Source: Streptomyces gobiensis (GTDB lineage Bacteria > Actinomycetota > Actinomycetes > Streptomycetales > Streptomycetaceae). From it: a DNA stretch of 64,000 nucleotides. The notes below the pieces were generated by a model. It had not been told where the DNA came from and did not search any database. It saw only the letters and a list, made by a program, of their open reading frames with translations. Within the stretch, counting starts at the first letter, position 1, and the number at the start of each line of letters is the position of its first letter. Of this stretch, positions 34,385-41,739 are shown in pieces. Location: positions 2,648,501 through 2,712,500 of the forward strand of contig NZ_CP086120.1 in NCBI RefSeq assembly GCF_021216675.1. Reading direction: 5' to 3'. Made by a program: the position numbers and the translations under genes.

Positions 34385-35176
34385 GTGGCGGCGACTCAGA
34401 CCCGCGAGAGCCGGAGCGCGCAGACCCGAGCACTGACCCAGCTGCTGTTCGAGCAGTTGACCGAGCAGCGACCCGGCACGGCCGAGCACTCCCGGGTACG
34501 CGGCGCGCTCATCGAGGCGAACCTCCCGCTGGTCCGCTATGTCGCCAGCCGCTTCCGCAGCCGCAATGAGCCGATGGAGGACATCGTCCAGGTCGGCACC
34601 ATCGGCCTGATCAACGCCATCGACCGCTTCGACCCCAAGCGCGGCGTGCAGTTCCCCACCTTCGCGATGCCGACGATCATCGGCGAGATCCGCCGCTACT
34701 TCCGCGACAATGTGCGCACCGTCCACGTCCCCCGGCGGCTGCACGAGATGTGGGTGCAGGTGAGCGGGGCGACCGAGGATCTGACCGTGCTGCACGGCCG
34801 TACCCCCACCACGGCCGAGATCGCCGAGCGGCTGAAGGTCACCGAGGAGGAGGTGCTGGCCTGTGTCGAGGCCGGACGCGCCTACCGGGCAACTTCGTTG
34901 GAGGCGGCGCAGGAGCGCGAGGACGGGATGCCCGGGATCATCGACCGGCTCGGCTATGAGGACCCGGCGCTGGACGGCGTCGAGCACCGGGACCTCGTAC
35001 GGCATCTGCTCGTCCAGCTCCCCGAGCGGGAGCAGCGGATCCTGCTGCTTCGCTACTACAGCAATCTGACCCAGTCGCAGATCAGTGCCGAGCTCGGGGT
35101 CTCGCAGATGCATGTGTCCCGGCTGCTGTCCCGGAGCTTCGCCCGTCTGCGTGCCGCAAATCCCAGCGAGGCGTAA
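34385..35176 (+). CDS. sigF: Sporulation RNA polymerase sigma factor SigF (SigB/F/G group)
   Basis: A 263-residue sigma-70 factor of the Bacillus SigB/SigF group, known in Streptomyces for late spore maturation. Region 2 contains [18 protein letters not shown] then [20 protein letters not shown], region 3 is [12 protein letters not shown], and region 4 is [20 protein letters not shown] with the helix-turn-helix [17 protein letters not shown]. The sequence closely matches my memory of Streptomyces SigF, especially the C-terminal half, but lacks the long Gln/Pro-rich N-terminal extension. GTG 34385 overlaps GGAG. A paralogue follows at 35.4 kb. No anti-sigma gene is adjacent. Confidence 0.88.
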   Translation: MAATQTRESRSAQTRALTQLLFEQLTEQRPGTAEHSRVRGALIEANLPLVRYVASRFRSRNEPMEDIVQVGTIGLINAIDRFDPKRGVQFPTFAMPTIIGEIRRYFRDNVRTVHVPRRLHEMWVQVSGATEDLTVLHGRTPTTAEIAERLKVTEEEVLACVEAGRAYRATSLEAAQEREDGMPGIIDRLGYEDPALDGVEHRDLVRHLLVQLPEREQRILLLRYYSNLTQSQISAELGVSQMHVSRLLSRSFARLRAANPSEA

Positions 35177-35376
35177 CCGGTTCGAGTGAACCTCGGACGC
35201 GCTAACACATTCCCAGCTGTGCAAATTTATCGACATGGCGCTACGTCGCGTTGCTGACTTGTGACATTCTGCAAGAACTGCGTTTGCCGCAGCGGCGCCG
35301 CCGGTATTCAGGTGGAGGTGCTGTCCTCATCCCGAGGGCGGCCGCTGCGACCCGTCCGCGACCTCAAGGGGGTGGC

Positions 35377-36261
35377 ATGTCCGTAGAACTGGGCAGCTCG
35401 AAGGTGCTCACCGACGTGATCAAGACCGACGCACCGCACAGCGACTCAGGGGATCCCGGGCTCACCGAGCTCTCCAGGCTTCCCGCAGACTGCGACGCCA
35501 TCGACACCCGCACCCTCTCCCGCTCCCTCTTCCTGCGGCTAGCCGCACTCGACAAGGACAGTCCGGAGCGCACATATGTCCGGGACACGCTCATTGAGCT
35601 CAATCTCCCGCTTGTGCGCTACGCGGCTGCCCGCTTCCGCAGTCGCAACGAGCCGATGGAGGACATCGTCCAAGTCGGCACCATTGGTCTGATCAAGGCG
35701 ATCGACCGGTTCGACTGTGAACGTGGCGTGGAGTTCCCGACCTTCGCGATGCCGACGGTAGTCGGCGAGATCAAGCGGTTCTTCCGGGACACCTCTTGGT
35801 CCGTGCGGGTGCCCCGCAGGCTCCAGGAGCTACGGCTGGCACTCACCAAGGCCAGTGATGACCTCGCTCAGAAACTTGACCGATCACCGACCGTACCCGA
35901 ACTCGCCGCCTGCCTCGGAGTGTCCGAGGAGGACGTCGTCGACGGGCTGGCCGTGGGAAACGCCTACACCGCCAGCTCGCTCGACTCACCCTCGCTGGAG
36001 GAGGACGGCAACGAGGGCTCCCTGGCCGACCGGCTCGGCTATGAAGACAGCGCGCTGGAGGGCGTGGAGTACCGCGAGTCGCTGAAGCCACTGCTGGCCA
36101 AACTGCCCGCGCGCGAGCGGCAGATCATCATGTTGCGCTTCTTCGGCAATATGACCCAGTCGCAGATCGGGGAGGAGGTCGGCATCTCCCAGATGCATGT
36201 CTCGCGACTGCTCACCCGCACCCTGGCACAGCTACGGGAGGGCCTTATCGCAGAGGAGTGA
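35377..36261 (+). CDS. sigN: RNA polymerase sigma factor SigN (SigB/F group)
   Basis: A 294-residue SigB-group sigma factor, paralogous to the upstream gene (shared [20 protein letters not shown] core) and matching the sigN gene found beside sigF in Streptomyces. The N-terminal ~60 residues are Ser/Asp-rich. Region 2 ends in [20 protein letters not shown], and region 4 is [20 protein letters not shown] with the [24 protein letters not shown] 35377 follows AAGGGGGT at 5 nt; a longer open frame has no homology. The 200-bp leader carries its promoter. Confidence 0.87.
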   Translation: MSVELGSSKVLTDVIKTDAPHSDSGDPGLTELSRLPADCDAIDTRTLSRSLFLRLAALDKDSPERTYVRDTLIELNLPLVRYAAARFRSRNEPMEDIVQVGTIGLIKAIDRFDCERGVEFPTFAMPTVVGEIKRFFRDTSWSVRVPRRLQELRLALTKASDDLAQKLDRSPTVPELAACLGVSEEDVVDGLAVGNAYTASSLDSPSLEEDGNEGSLADRLGYEDSALEGVEYRESLKPLLAKLPARERQIIMLRFFGNMTQSQIGEEVGISQMHVSRLLTRTLAQLREGLIAEE

Positions 36262-36305
36262 CCGGCCCGAGGGGGATCGTGAGTCATCACGCGTGGGGTT
36301 CACAA

Positions 36306-36320
36306 CTGACGCTACGTCAG
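36306..36320. promoter_or_regulatory. Perfect inverted repeat just upstream of the lipoprotein gene
   Basis: CTGACG-CTA-CGTCAG lies 13 bp before the start codon, in a position where a bound protein would block initiation. The regulator is unknown. Confidence 0.45.
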
Positions 36321-36333
36321 CAACACTGCACGG

Positions 36334-37101
36334 ATGCGATGGACGCTGACATCGACCCGCCGAGGCGGCACAGCCGCCTCGGCGGCCGTGCTGTGTCTCG
36401 GGGCGCTGCTGGCAGGCTGCGGCAGCGGGAGCGGCGACGACGGCTTTCTCGCGGTCGGTGCCGTCGGTCCCGAGGGCGAGGCGGGCAGCAGCCAGCCGGT
36501 GCCGCCCAAGGGCAGCGTCAAGCTGTTTCCCCTGGCGGACGAGAAGGCCGGGGGCAGGAAGCCGGACAACGGCAAGAGCGGCGAGCGGACTCAGCGCGCC
36601 GACCCGTCGTCCCCCACACCCGGCAGCGGCGCCACGGACCGCACCGGCCGCACCGACGGTACGGACGGGACGGGCGGTACAGGCGCTAAGGGCGGGACGG
36701 AGCCGCCCGCGCCTCCTGTCTCCCCCGACTCCCCCGACACCCCTGCACGGCCGCCCAGCCCGCCGCCCAGCCCGCCGCCCAGCCCGCCGACTGGGCCCGC
36801 CAAGCTGGTGGTCAGCGAACCAGGGCTCGCCGCGGCTGACAAACGGTGGTGCGAGAAGGTGACCCTGGGGTTCCGTAACACCGGTGGAAAGCCGGTGACT
36901 TCGGGCACCGTCACCTTCGGCACACATATCATCGGAGCACTCGGCGTCGACTGGGCGACAGTCGAGACCCAGCGACCGCTCCCGGTACCGATCAGGCCCG
37001 GTGAGAAGACCGAGAAGACCTGGACCATCTGTGTGGACGCCTGGCGGGTGCCGCTGGGCATGCGGGTGGAGACCCAGGACGTGAAGGTCGACTGGAAGTG
37101 A
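36334..37101 (+). CDS. Pro-rich secreted lipoprotein
   Basis: A 255-residue lipoprotein. The signal peptide ends in lipobox LLAGC (Cys29). A long disordered region (about 60-165) includes DGTDGTGGTGAKGG and repeated PPSPPPSPPPSPP. The C-terminal domain (about 165-255) contains KRWCEKVTLGFRNTGGKPVT and closes with a second Cys in TWTICVDAW. It resembles a carbohydrate-binding or beta-sandwich module. It follows sigN by 72 bp; whether it belongs to the SigN regulon is unknown. Confidence 0.8.
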   Translation: MRWTLTSTRRGGTAASAAVLCLGALLAGCGSGSGDDGFLAVGAVGPEGEAGSSQPVPPKGSVKLFPLADEKAGGRKPDNGKSGERTQRADPSSPTPGSGATDRTGRTDGTDGTGGTGAKGGTEPPAPPVSPDSPDTPARPPSPPPSPPPSPPTGPAKLVVSEPGLAAADKRWCEKVTLGFRNTGGKPVTSGTVTFGTHIIGALGVDWATVETQRPLPVPIRPGEKTEKTWTICVDAWRVPLGMRVETQDVKVDWK

Positions 37102-37120
37102 CCCGGAGGGCCACCTGGAA

Positions 37121-37330
37121 TCAGGACAGGGCGAGCCAGGCGACCACGGCGACGACTGCGACCGCCACGATCACGCCGACAATCAGGCCGACCCGGGGTC
37201 CTGCCGCCGGAGCCGGTGCGGCGGGGCGCTGGGGGCCGCCCTCGTCAACGAAAGCGCGGAACATCTGCGTGCTGCCCGCAGGGTCATGGTTGCCCTCGGG
37301 GCCTTGGGGTGCATGGGGGTTGTGAGCCAT
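37121..37330 (-). CDS. Small C-tail-anchored membrane protein
   Basis: A 69-residue protein with a His/Asn/Pro-rich cytoplasmic N-terminus (MAHNPHAPQGPEGNHD) and one strongly hydrophobic C-terminal helix (VGLIVGVIVAVAVVAVVAWL). ATG 37330 follows AGGGG. It is convergent with the lipoprotein gene and divergent from the DHA2 exporter. A longer open frame upstream is antisense to the exporter and not real. Function unknown. Confidence 0.65.
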   Translation of the reverse strand: MAHNPHAPQGPEGNHDPAGSTQMFRAFVDEGGPQRPAAPAPAAGPRVGLIVGVIVAVAVVAVVAWLALS

Positions 37331-37441
37331 GGCCCCTGACCCTAGCGAACGCACCTCCGGGGAGACACCCCCGGCTACTTTAAGGATTATTTGCCTCGTG
37401 TGCCCGGATTTTGTTTGGCCCGGCGACACCTCACTCGTATA

Positions 37442-37456
37442 GTTGCTTAGAGCAAC
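37442..37456. promoter_or_regulatory. Operator-like inverted repeat upstream of the DHA2 exporter
   Basis: GTTGCT-TAG-AGCAAC, preceded by TATA and followed by AAA, lies 20 bp before the exporter start. The shape suits MarR- or TetR-family repressors of drug-efflux genes; a TetR gene lies immediately downstream of the exporter. Confidence 0.65.
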
Positions 37457-37475
37457 AAAGCACGGAGGGCGCTGA

Positions 37476-39038
37476 GTGACCGCGACAACGGCGGAGATAC
37501 CGCACCAGGCAGACGGGACCGGGACAGACACCGCACCGATGACGCATCGGCAGATCATGGAGGCTCTCTCCGGGCTGCTCCTGGGGATGTTTGTCGCGAT
37601 CCTGTCGTCGACAGTCGTCTCCAACGCACTGCCGCAGATCATCTCCGACCTGGGCGGCAGCCAGAGCGCGTACACCTGGGTCGTCACGGCTTCACTGCTC
37701 GCGATGACGGCCTCCACCCCGCTGTGGGGCAAGCTCGCCGACCTGGCCAGCAAGAAGCTGCTGGTGCAGATAGCGCTCATCATCTTCGTGCTCGCCTCGG
37801 CCGGCGCGGGCTTCTCCCAGTCCACCAGCACCCTGATCGGCTTCCGTGTCATCCAGGGGGTGGGCGTCGGCGGTCTGGTCGCACTGTCTCAGGTGGTGAT
37901 GGCCGCGATGATCGCGCCCCGCGAACGCGGGCGCTACAGCGGCTATCTCGGTGCCACCTTCGCCATCGCCACGGTCGGCGGACCGCTGCTCGGCGGTGTC
38001 ATCACCGACACCTCCTGGATGGGCTGGCGCTGGTGCTTCTACGTCGGAGTGCCCTTCGCGGTCATCGCGCTGATCGTGCTTCAGAGGACCCTCAAGCTGC
38101 CGGTGGTAAAGCGCGCGAACGTCAGGATCGACTGGCTGGGGGCCCTCCTCATCAGTGCCGCGGTCTCCCTGCTGCTCGTATGGGTGACACTCGCCGGGGG
38201 CTCCTACGACTGGCTCTCCTGGCAGACCGCGGCGATGGTCGGCGGCTCGGTTGTCCTCGGCCTGCTCTTCGTCTCCGTGGAGTCCCGGGTCACCGAGCCG
38301 ATCATGCCGCTGCGGCTCTTCCGCAACCGCACCATCACGCTCACCGCGCTGGCCTCGCTCCTCGTCGGTGTCGCGATGTTCGGCGCGACGGTCTTCCTCA
38401 GCCAGTACTTCCAGCTGGCGCGCGGCCAGTCGCCGACGATGTCCGGTGTGCTGACCATCCCGATGATCGCGGGCCTGTTCATCTCCTCGACCGTCTCGGG
38501 CCTGATCATCACCCGTACCGGGCGCTGGAAGGGCTGGCTTGTGGCGGGCGGTGTATGCGTCACGGCCGGACTCGGACTACTGGGCACCATGCGCTATGAC
38601 ACCGCGTACTGGCATGTGGCGGTCTTTATGGCCCTGCTGGGGCTCGGCATCGGCATGATGATGCAGAACCTGGTGCTGGCCACCCAGAACCAGGTATCCA
38701 CCGCCGATCTTGGTGCCGCCAGCTCAGTGATCACCTTCTTCCGCTCGCTGGGCGGCGCGGTGGGCGTCTCCGCGCTCGGCGCGGTCCTGGCCGGTCGTAT
38801 CTCGCACTATGTGAGCGATGGCCTCACCCGGGCCGGAGTACGGCATGGCGGACCGACCGGCGGAAACGGCAGCGCCATCCCCAACCTTGACGAGCTGCCC
38901 GGCCCGATCCGGACCGTCATCGAGAGCTCATACGGCCACGGGATCGCCGACATCTACCTCTACGCCACACCGTTCGCGCTGCTGGCGCTGGTACTGGTGC
39001 TGTGCATAAGGGAAGCCCCCCTGAAGACCAGGCCCTAG
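37476..39038 (+). CDS. DHA2-family MFS multidrug exporter
   Basis: A 520-residue 14-helix drug:proton antiporter (EmrB/QacA type). The first helix is SGLLLGMFVAILSSTVVSNALP with the DHA2 LPQI motif, motif A is GKLADLASKK, motif C GYLGATFAIATVGGPLLGG spans helix 5, and an extra two-helix insertion separates the halves. The loop near residue 455 (VRHGGPTGGNGSAIPN) is polar. GTG 37476 is close to GGAGG. It is convergent with a TetR regulator 13 bp away; an inverted repeat lies at the promoter. Substrates unknown. Confidence 0.92.
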   Translation: MTATTAEIPHQADGTGTDTAPMTHRQIMEALSGLLLGMFVAILSSTVVSNALPQIISDLGGSQSAYTWVVTASLLAMTASTPLWGKLADLASKKLLVQIALIIFVLASAGAGFSQSTSTLIGFRVIQGVGVGGLVALSQVVMAAMIAPRERGRYSGYLGATFAIATVGGPLLGGVITDTSWMGWRWCFYVGVPFAVIALIVLQRTLKLPVVKRANVRIDWLGALLISAAVSLLLVWVTLAGGSYDWLSWQTAAMVGGSVVLGLLFVSVESRVTEPIMPLRLFRNRTITLTALASLLVGVAMFGATVFLSQYFQLARGQSPTMSGVLTIPMIAGLFISSTVSGLIITRTGRWKGWLVAGGVCVTAGLGLLGTMRYDTAYWHVAVFMALLGLGIGMMMQNLVLATQNQVSTADLGAASSVITFFRSLGGAVGVSALGAVLAGRISHYVSDGLTRAGVRHGGPTGGNGSAIPNLDELPGPIRTVIESSYGHGIADIYLYATPFALLALVLVLCIREAPLKTRP

Positions 39039-39051
39039 CCACAAGCTCCGG

Positions 39052-39816
39052 CTAAGGGCGAGACCGCATCGCTTCGATCCCGGCGATCAGAAGGTCCAGA
39101 GCAACCTCAAAGTCCTGTTGCCGCATCTCCTCGACACTCCCGGAACCCCCCGCCTCCCGCAGCGCCAGCGAATCCGCGTACTCCGGGCGACCCTCGACCT
39201 TCGCGTAGATCTGCCGGTAATACGCATCAGTGCTGATCCCAGCCGCAGCACAGCGGCCGTTCCAGTTGGCCTCGATGGTGCCGAAGCCATAGACGAACTG
39301 GAAAACCGCGGCCAGCGCCCCGGTGAGCCGGTCGGCGGGCAGGCCCGCGCGCCGCATAACGCCCTGAGCAGCGTTGGTGAAGGCCATGGCCTTCGGTCCA
39401 ACGTTCAGATACTGACCGATCATCTGCGACACCCACGGGTGGCTGACCAGCATCCTGCGGTATTCGGAGGTGAGTTGGCGCAGCTGTTCCCGCCAGTCGG
39501 CATCCTCGTCGTCGAGGTCCGGGAGGGTCAGCTCGCCCTCGACCGAGTCCAGGGCGAGCTCCATGAGGTCATCCTTGGAGTCGACATACCAATACACCGA
39601 CATAGCAGTGACACCGAGTTCGGCGGCGAGGCGGCGCATCGAGAACTTCGCCATACCGTTGGCATCGAGCAGCCGGACCGTGGCGGCGGTGATCCGCTCC
39701 CGGTCGAGCCCGCCGGGCTGTTCCTGGGCGACGGCCCTGGTGCGTTTCGGAGCGGGGCGCTCCGCCAACCACACGCTGGTCCTGGGCGGACGGCTGGTGC
39801 GGCCGTCGGGTGCCAT
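39052..39816 (-). CDS. TetR-family transcriptional regulator
   Basis: A 254-residue repressor. The N-terminal ~35 residues are polar; the HTH domain (about 38-90) includes ITAATVRLLDANGMAKFSM and LAAELGVTAMSVYWYVDSK. The C-terminal ligand domain is of the TetR_C type (LTSEYRRMLVSHPWVSQMIG, about 115-135). It is convergent with the DHA2 exporter, whose promoter carries a suitable inverted repeat, so local control of that exporter is likely though unproven. The start could be internal, given the unusual N-terminal extension. Confidence 0.88.
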   Translation of the reverse strand: MAPDGRTSRPPRTSVWLAERPAPKRTRAVAQEQPGGLDRERITAATVRLLDANGMAKFSMRRLAAELGVTAMSVYWYVDSKDDLMELALDSVEGELTLPDLDDEDADWREQLRQLTSEYRRMLVSHPWVSQMIGQYLNVGPKAMAFTNAAQGVMRRAGLPADRLTGALAAVFQFVYGFGTIEANWNGRCAAAGISTDAYYRQIYAKVEGRPEYADSLALREAGGSGSVEEMRQQDFEVALDLLIAGIEAMRSRP

Positions 39817-39958
39817 AAGCGCGCTCTCCTTCGAAGCTGGGCCCTCTGGGAAGGCGACGGGAACATACGGACCGGGGGATTCCGGAGGGCATGCCCCCCG
39901 ATGCTATGCGGACCGCCGGGCCGTGTGATGAGCGTCTGCCCCATCCCCCGCCGCCGGG

Positions 39959-40831
39959 CTACCGAAAGAGCCGTGCGCCGTTGTCATGACAGACCGCGCG
40001 CAGCCAGTCATCGTCCTGATCGAGCCGGGTAAGTGCCTCCAGAGCATGGGCGTAGCCGTACGGAATGTTGGGAAAGTCGCTGCCGAACAGGATCCGGTCG
40101 CCCAGGGCGGCCAGACGTGGCCGCTCGGCGCGTGGGAAGGGCATCAGCCGCTCGGAGAAGTCGGTGAAGGCCATCGTCGTATCGAGCATGACGCCCTCAT
40201 AGGCCTCTGCCAGATCCAGGAACTCCGCGTACTCCGGCATCCCCATGTGCGCGATGATCAGCGGCAGCCGGGGATGCCGGGACAGCAGGGCGGCGATCGG
40301 CTCCGGCCCGGTGTGCTTGCCCCGAGCGGGGCCGGAGCCGCAGTGGATCACGGTGGGGACACCGGCCTCGGCGAGCATTCCCCACACGGGGTCCAGGAGC
40401 GGGCTGCCCGGGTCGTAGTCACCGACCTGTATATGGGACTTGAAGACCCGCGCACCGCCCTCCAGCGCCTGCCGCACATAGTCAGCCGCTGCCGGCTCCG
40501 GGAAGAAGGTCGCGGTGTGCAGACAGTCGGGGGTGCGGGCGGCGAAGTCCGCGCTCCAGCTGTTGAGCCAGGCGGCCATGCCGGGCTTGTGCGGATAGAT
40601 CATCGAGGTGAAGGCCCGCACCCCGAACCCGCGGAGCACGGAGAGCCGTTCGTCCTCCTCGTGCCGGTAGGTGATGGGCCACTCAAGCCCGGTCATCGGG
40701 CCGACCGCGTCAAAGTACGCCCAGACCTTGTCCAGCACCCGCTCGGGCATGAAGTGCGTATGCACGTCCACCAGCCCGGGCAACCCGAGCTCCCGCCAGA
40801 ACGCGGTGACGCGGTCATCCCCGGCAGCCAT
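39959..40831 (-). CDS. Amidohydrolase family protein (TIM-barrel metal hydrolase/decarboxylase)
   Basis: A 290-residue TIM-barrel protein of the amidohydrolase 2 (ACMSD-like) group. Metal site: His-x-His in VDVHTHFMP (about 19-27), further histidines in VIHCGSG and IAHMGMPEY, and a late Asp in LFGSDFPNIPYG. Such enzymes are zinc hydrolases or non-oxidative decarboxylases. ATG 40831 or GTG 40837 could start it; no strong ribosome site. It is flanked upstream by the intergenic repeat region. Substrate unknown. Confidence 0.85.
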   Translation of the reverse strand: MAAGDDRVTAFWRELGLPGLVDVHTHFMPERVLDKVWAYFDAVGPMTGLEWPITYRHEEDERLSVLRGFGVRAFTSMIYPHKPGMAAWLNSWSADFAARTPDCLHTATFFPEPAAADYVRQALEGGARVFKSHIQVGDYDPGSPLLDPVWGMLAEAGVPTVIHCGSGPARGKHTGPEPIAALLSRHPRLPLIIAHMGMPEYAEFLDLAEAYEGVMLDTTMAFTDFSERLMPFPRAERPRLAALGDRILFGSDFPNIPYGYAHALEALTRLDQDDDWLRAVCHDNGARLFR

Positions 40832-41138
40832 GGTCACCCATCCCACCGGTCGCGATATATGTAGCCTGCATATGGCGACCCTAAGCCGCCCACGCACCCC
40901 CCAAGCAAGACTTTCACTCCCCTACCCCAACCCTCCCCCGAAACCGGAGGCCGACGCCCCCAAACCCCCACCCGTGTTGTGGGCACTGGCCCACCCGAGC
41001 GTTGCGGGCACCGACCCCAACCCCCGTTGTGGGCACTCGCAGCCCCGCGAGGGACGTGGGCCCACCCTGCTACGCAACCACCCACCCACACCAGCCACGA
41101 CGCTCCGACCCACCCCGCAACAGAGCTCGCGACGCTTG
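40832..41138. other. Non-coding low-complexity intergenic stretch
   Basis: C/A-rich sequence with repeated GTTGTGGGCAC-type blocks (near 40976 and 41026). No gene is supported. An open frame of more than 400 codons spans this stretch and the following repeats and riboswitch but has no ribosome site and no recognisable content. It appears to be part of the intergenic repeat family seen at 24.95-25.18 kb. Confidence 0.6.
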
Positions 41139-41241
41139 GTGGGCACAACCCCGTGGCCACCGTCCCGCACCCGGCCAACCCCGGGGCCCTGGGGCGAAGC
41201 CCCGGTTACGGGAAGGGGCGGGATACGGGGAAACCCACCCA
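41139..41241 (-). repeat. Dispersed intergenic repeat, copy B (inverted)
   Basis: The reverse complement of this segment matches 24956-25056 nearly base for base (GGGTTTCCCCGTATCCCGCC, GGTTGGCCGGGTGCGGGACG). The two copies are about 16 kb apart in opposite orientation. Confidence 0.8.
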
Positions 41242-41278
41242 CGGCACCCCCGCAGCCGTACAGCCGGGAAGGGGTGGG

Positions 41279-41341
41279 CACCTCCCTGGGGGCACCTCCC
41301 TGGGGGCACCTCCCTGGGGGCACCTCCTGGGGGCACCTCCC
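41279..41341. repeat. Tandem 14-bp repeats (four copies plus partial)
   Basis: CACCTCCCTGGGGG is repeated at 41279, 41293 and 41307, with a 13-bp variant at 41321 and a partial fifth unit. It then runs into CCCAGC…GCTGGGGG, which also occurs in the 25.06 kb repeat region. Confidence 0.85.
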
Positions 41342-41405
41342 AGCGGTAGCTGGGGGAGGTAGCTGGGGGAGAACACAGAGGAAACCCATAGACTGGCCGC
41401 GCAGT

Positions 41406-41588
41406 TGGTTCGGCCCGTCAGCCAGGCGGGAGCGTCGCAAGAGGGAATCCGGTGCGAATCCGGAACTGCCCCGCAGCGGTGAGTGGGAACGACCGCCGTC
41501 ATACGCACTGGACGCCTCCGCGTCCGGGAAGCGACGGCCATTAGGCGCCCCTAAGGGCCTGCCCACGAGTCCGAAGACCTGCCACTGC
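41406..41588 (+). promoter_or_regulatory. Cobalamin (adenosylcobalamin) riboswitch upstream of metE
   Basis: Hallmark B12-aptamer blocks occur in order: GGGAATCCGGTGCGAATCCG (41443), CTGCCCCGC (41466), then after the variable middle AGTCCGAAGACCTGCC (41569). Further downstream, CTCGTGGGCAGG (41625-41636) is a perfect complement of CCTGCCCACGAG (41558-41569), and GTGGCAGG (41643-41650) complements CCTGCCAC, so an alternative helix can form as the expression platform. It should turn off the B12-independent methionine synthase when cobalamin is abundant. Confidence 0.92.
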
Positions 41589-41739
41589 CCGCACGCCACC
41601 AGGCGGGCGGTCGTACCGGAGGACCTCGTGGGCAGGTCGGCGGTGGCAGGGCGGCCGTACACACGCCCGGCTCCTTCGCATGCCATCCCCGGCCACCCGG
41701 CCACGGGTCACCGGAGAACTCGCGAAGGAGAGTTCCGTC

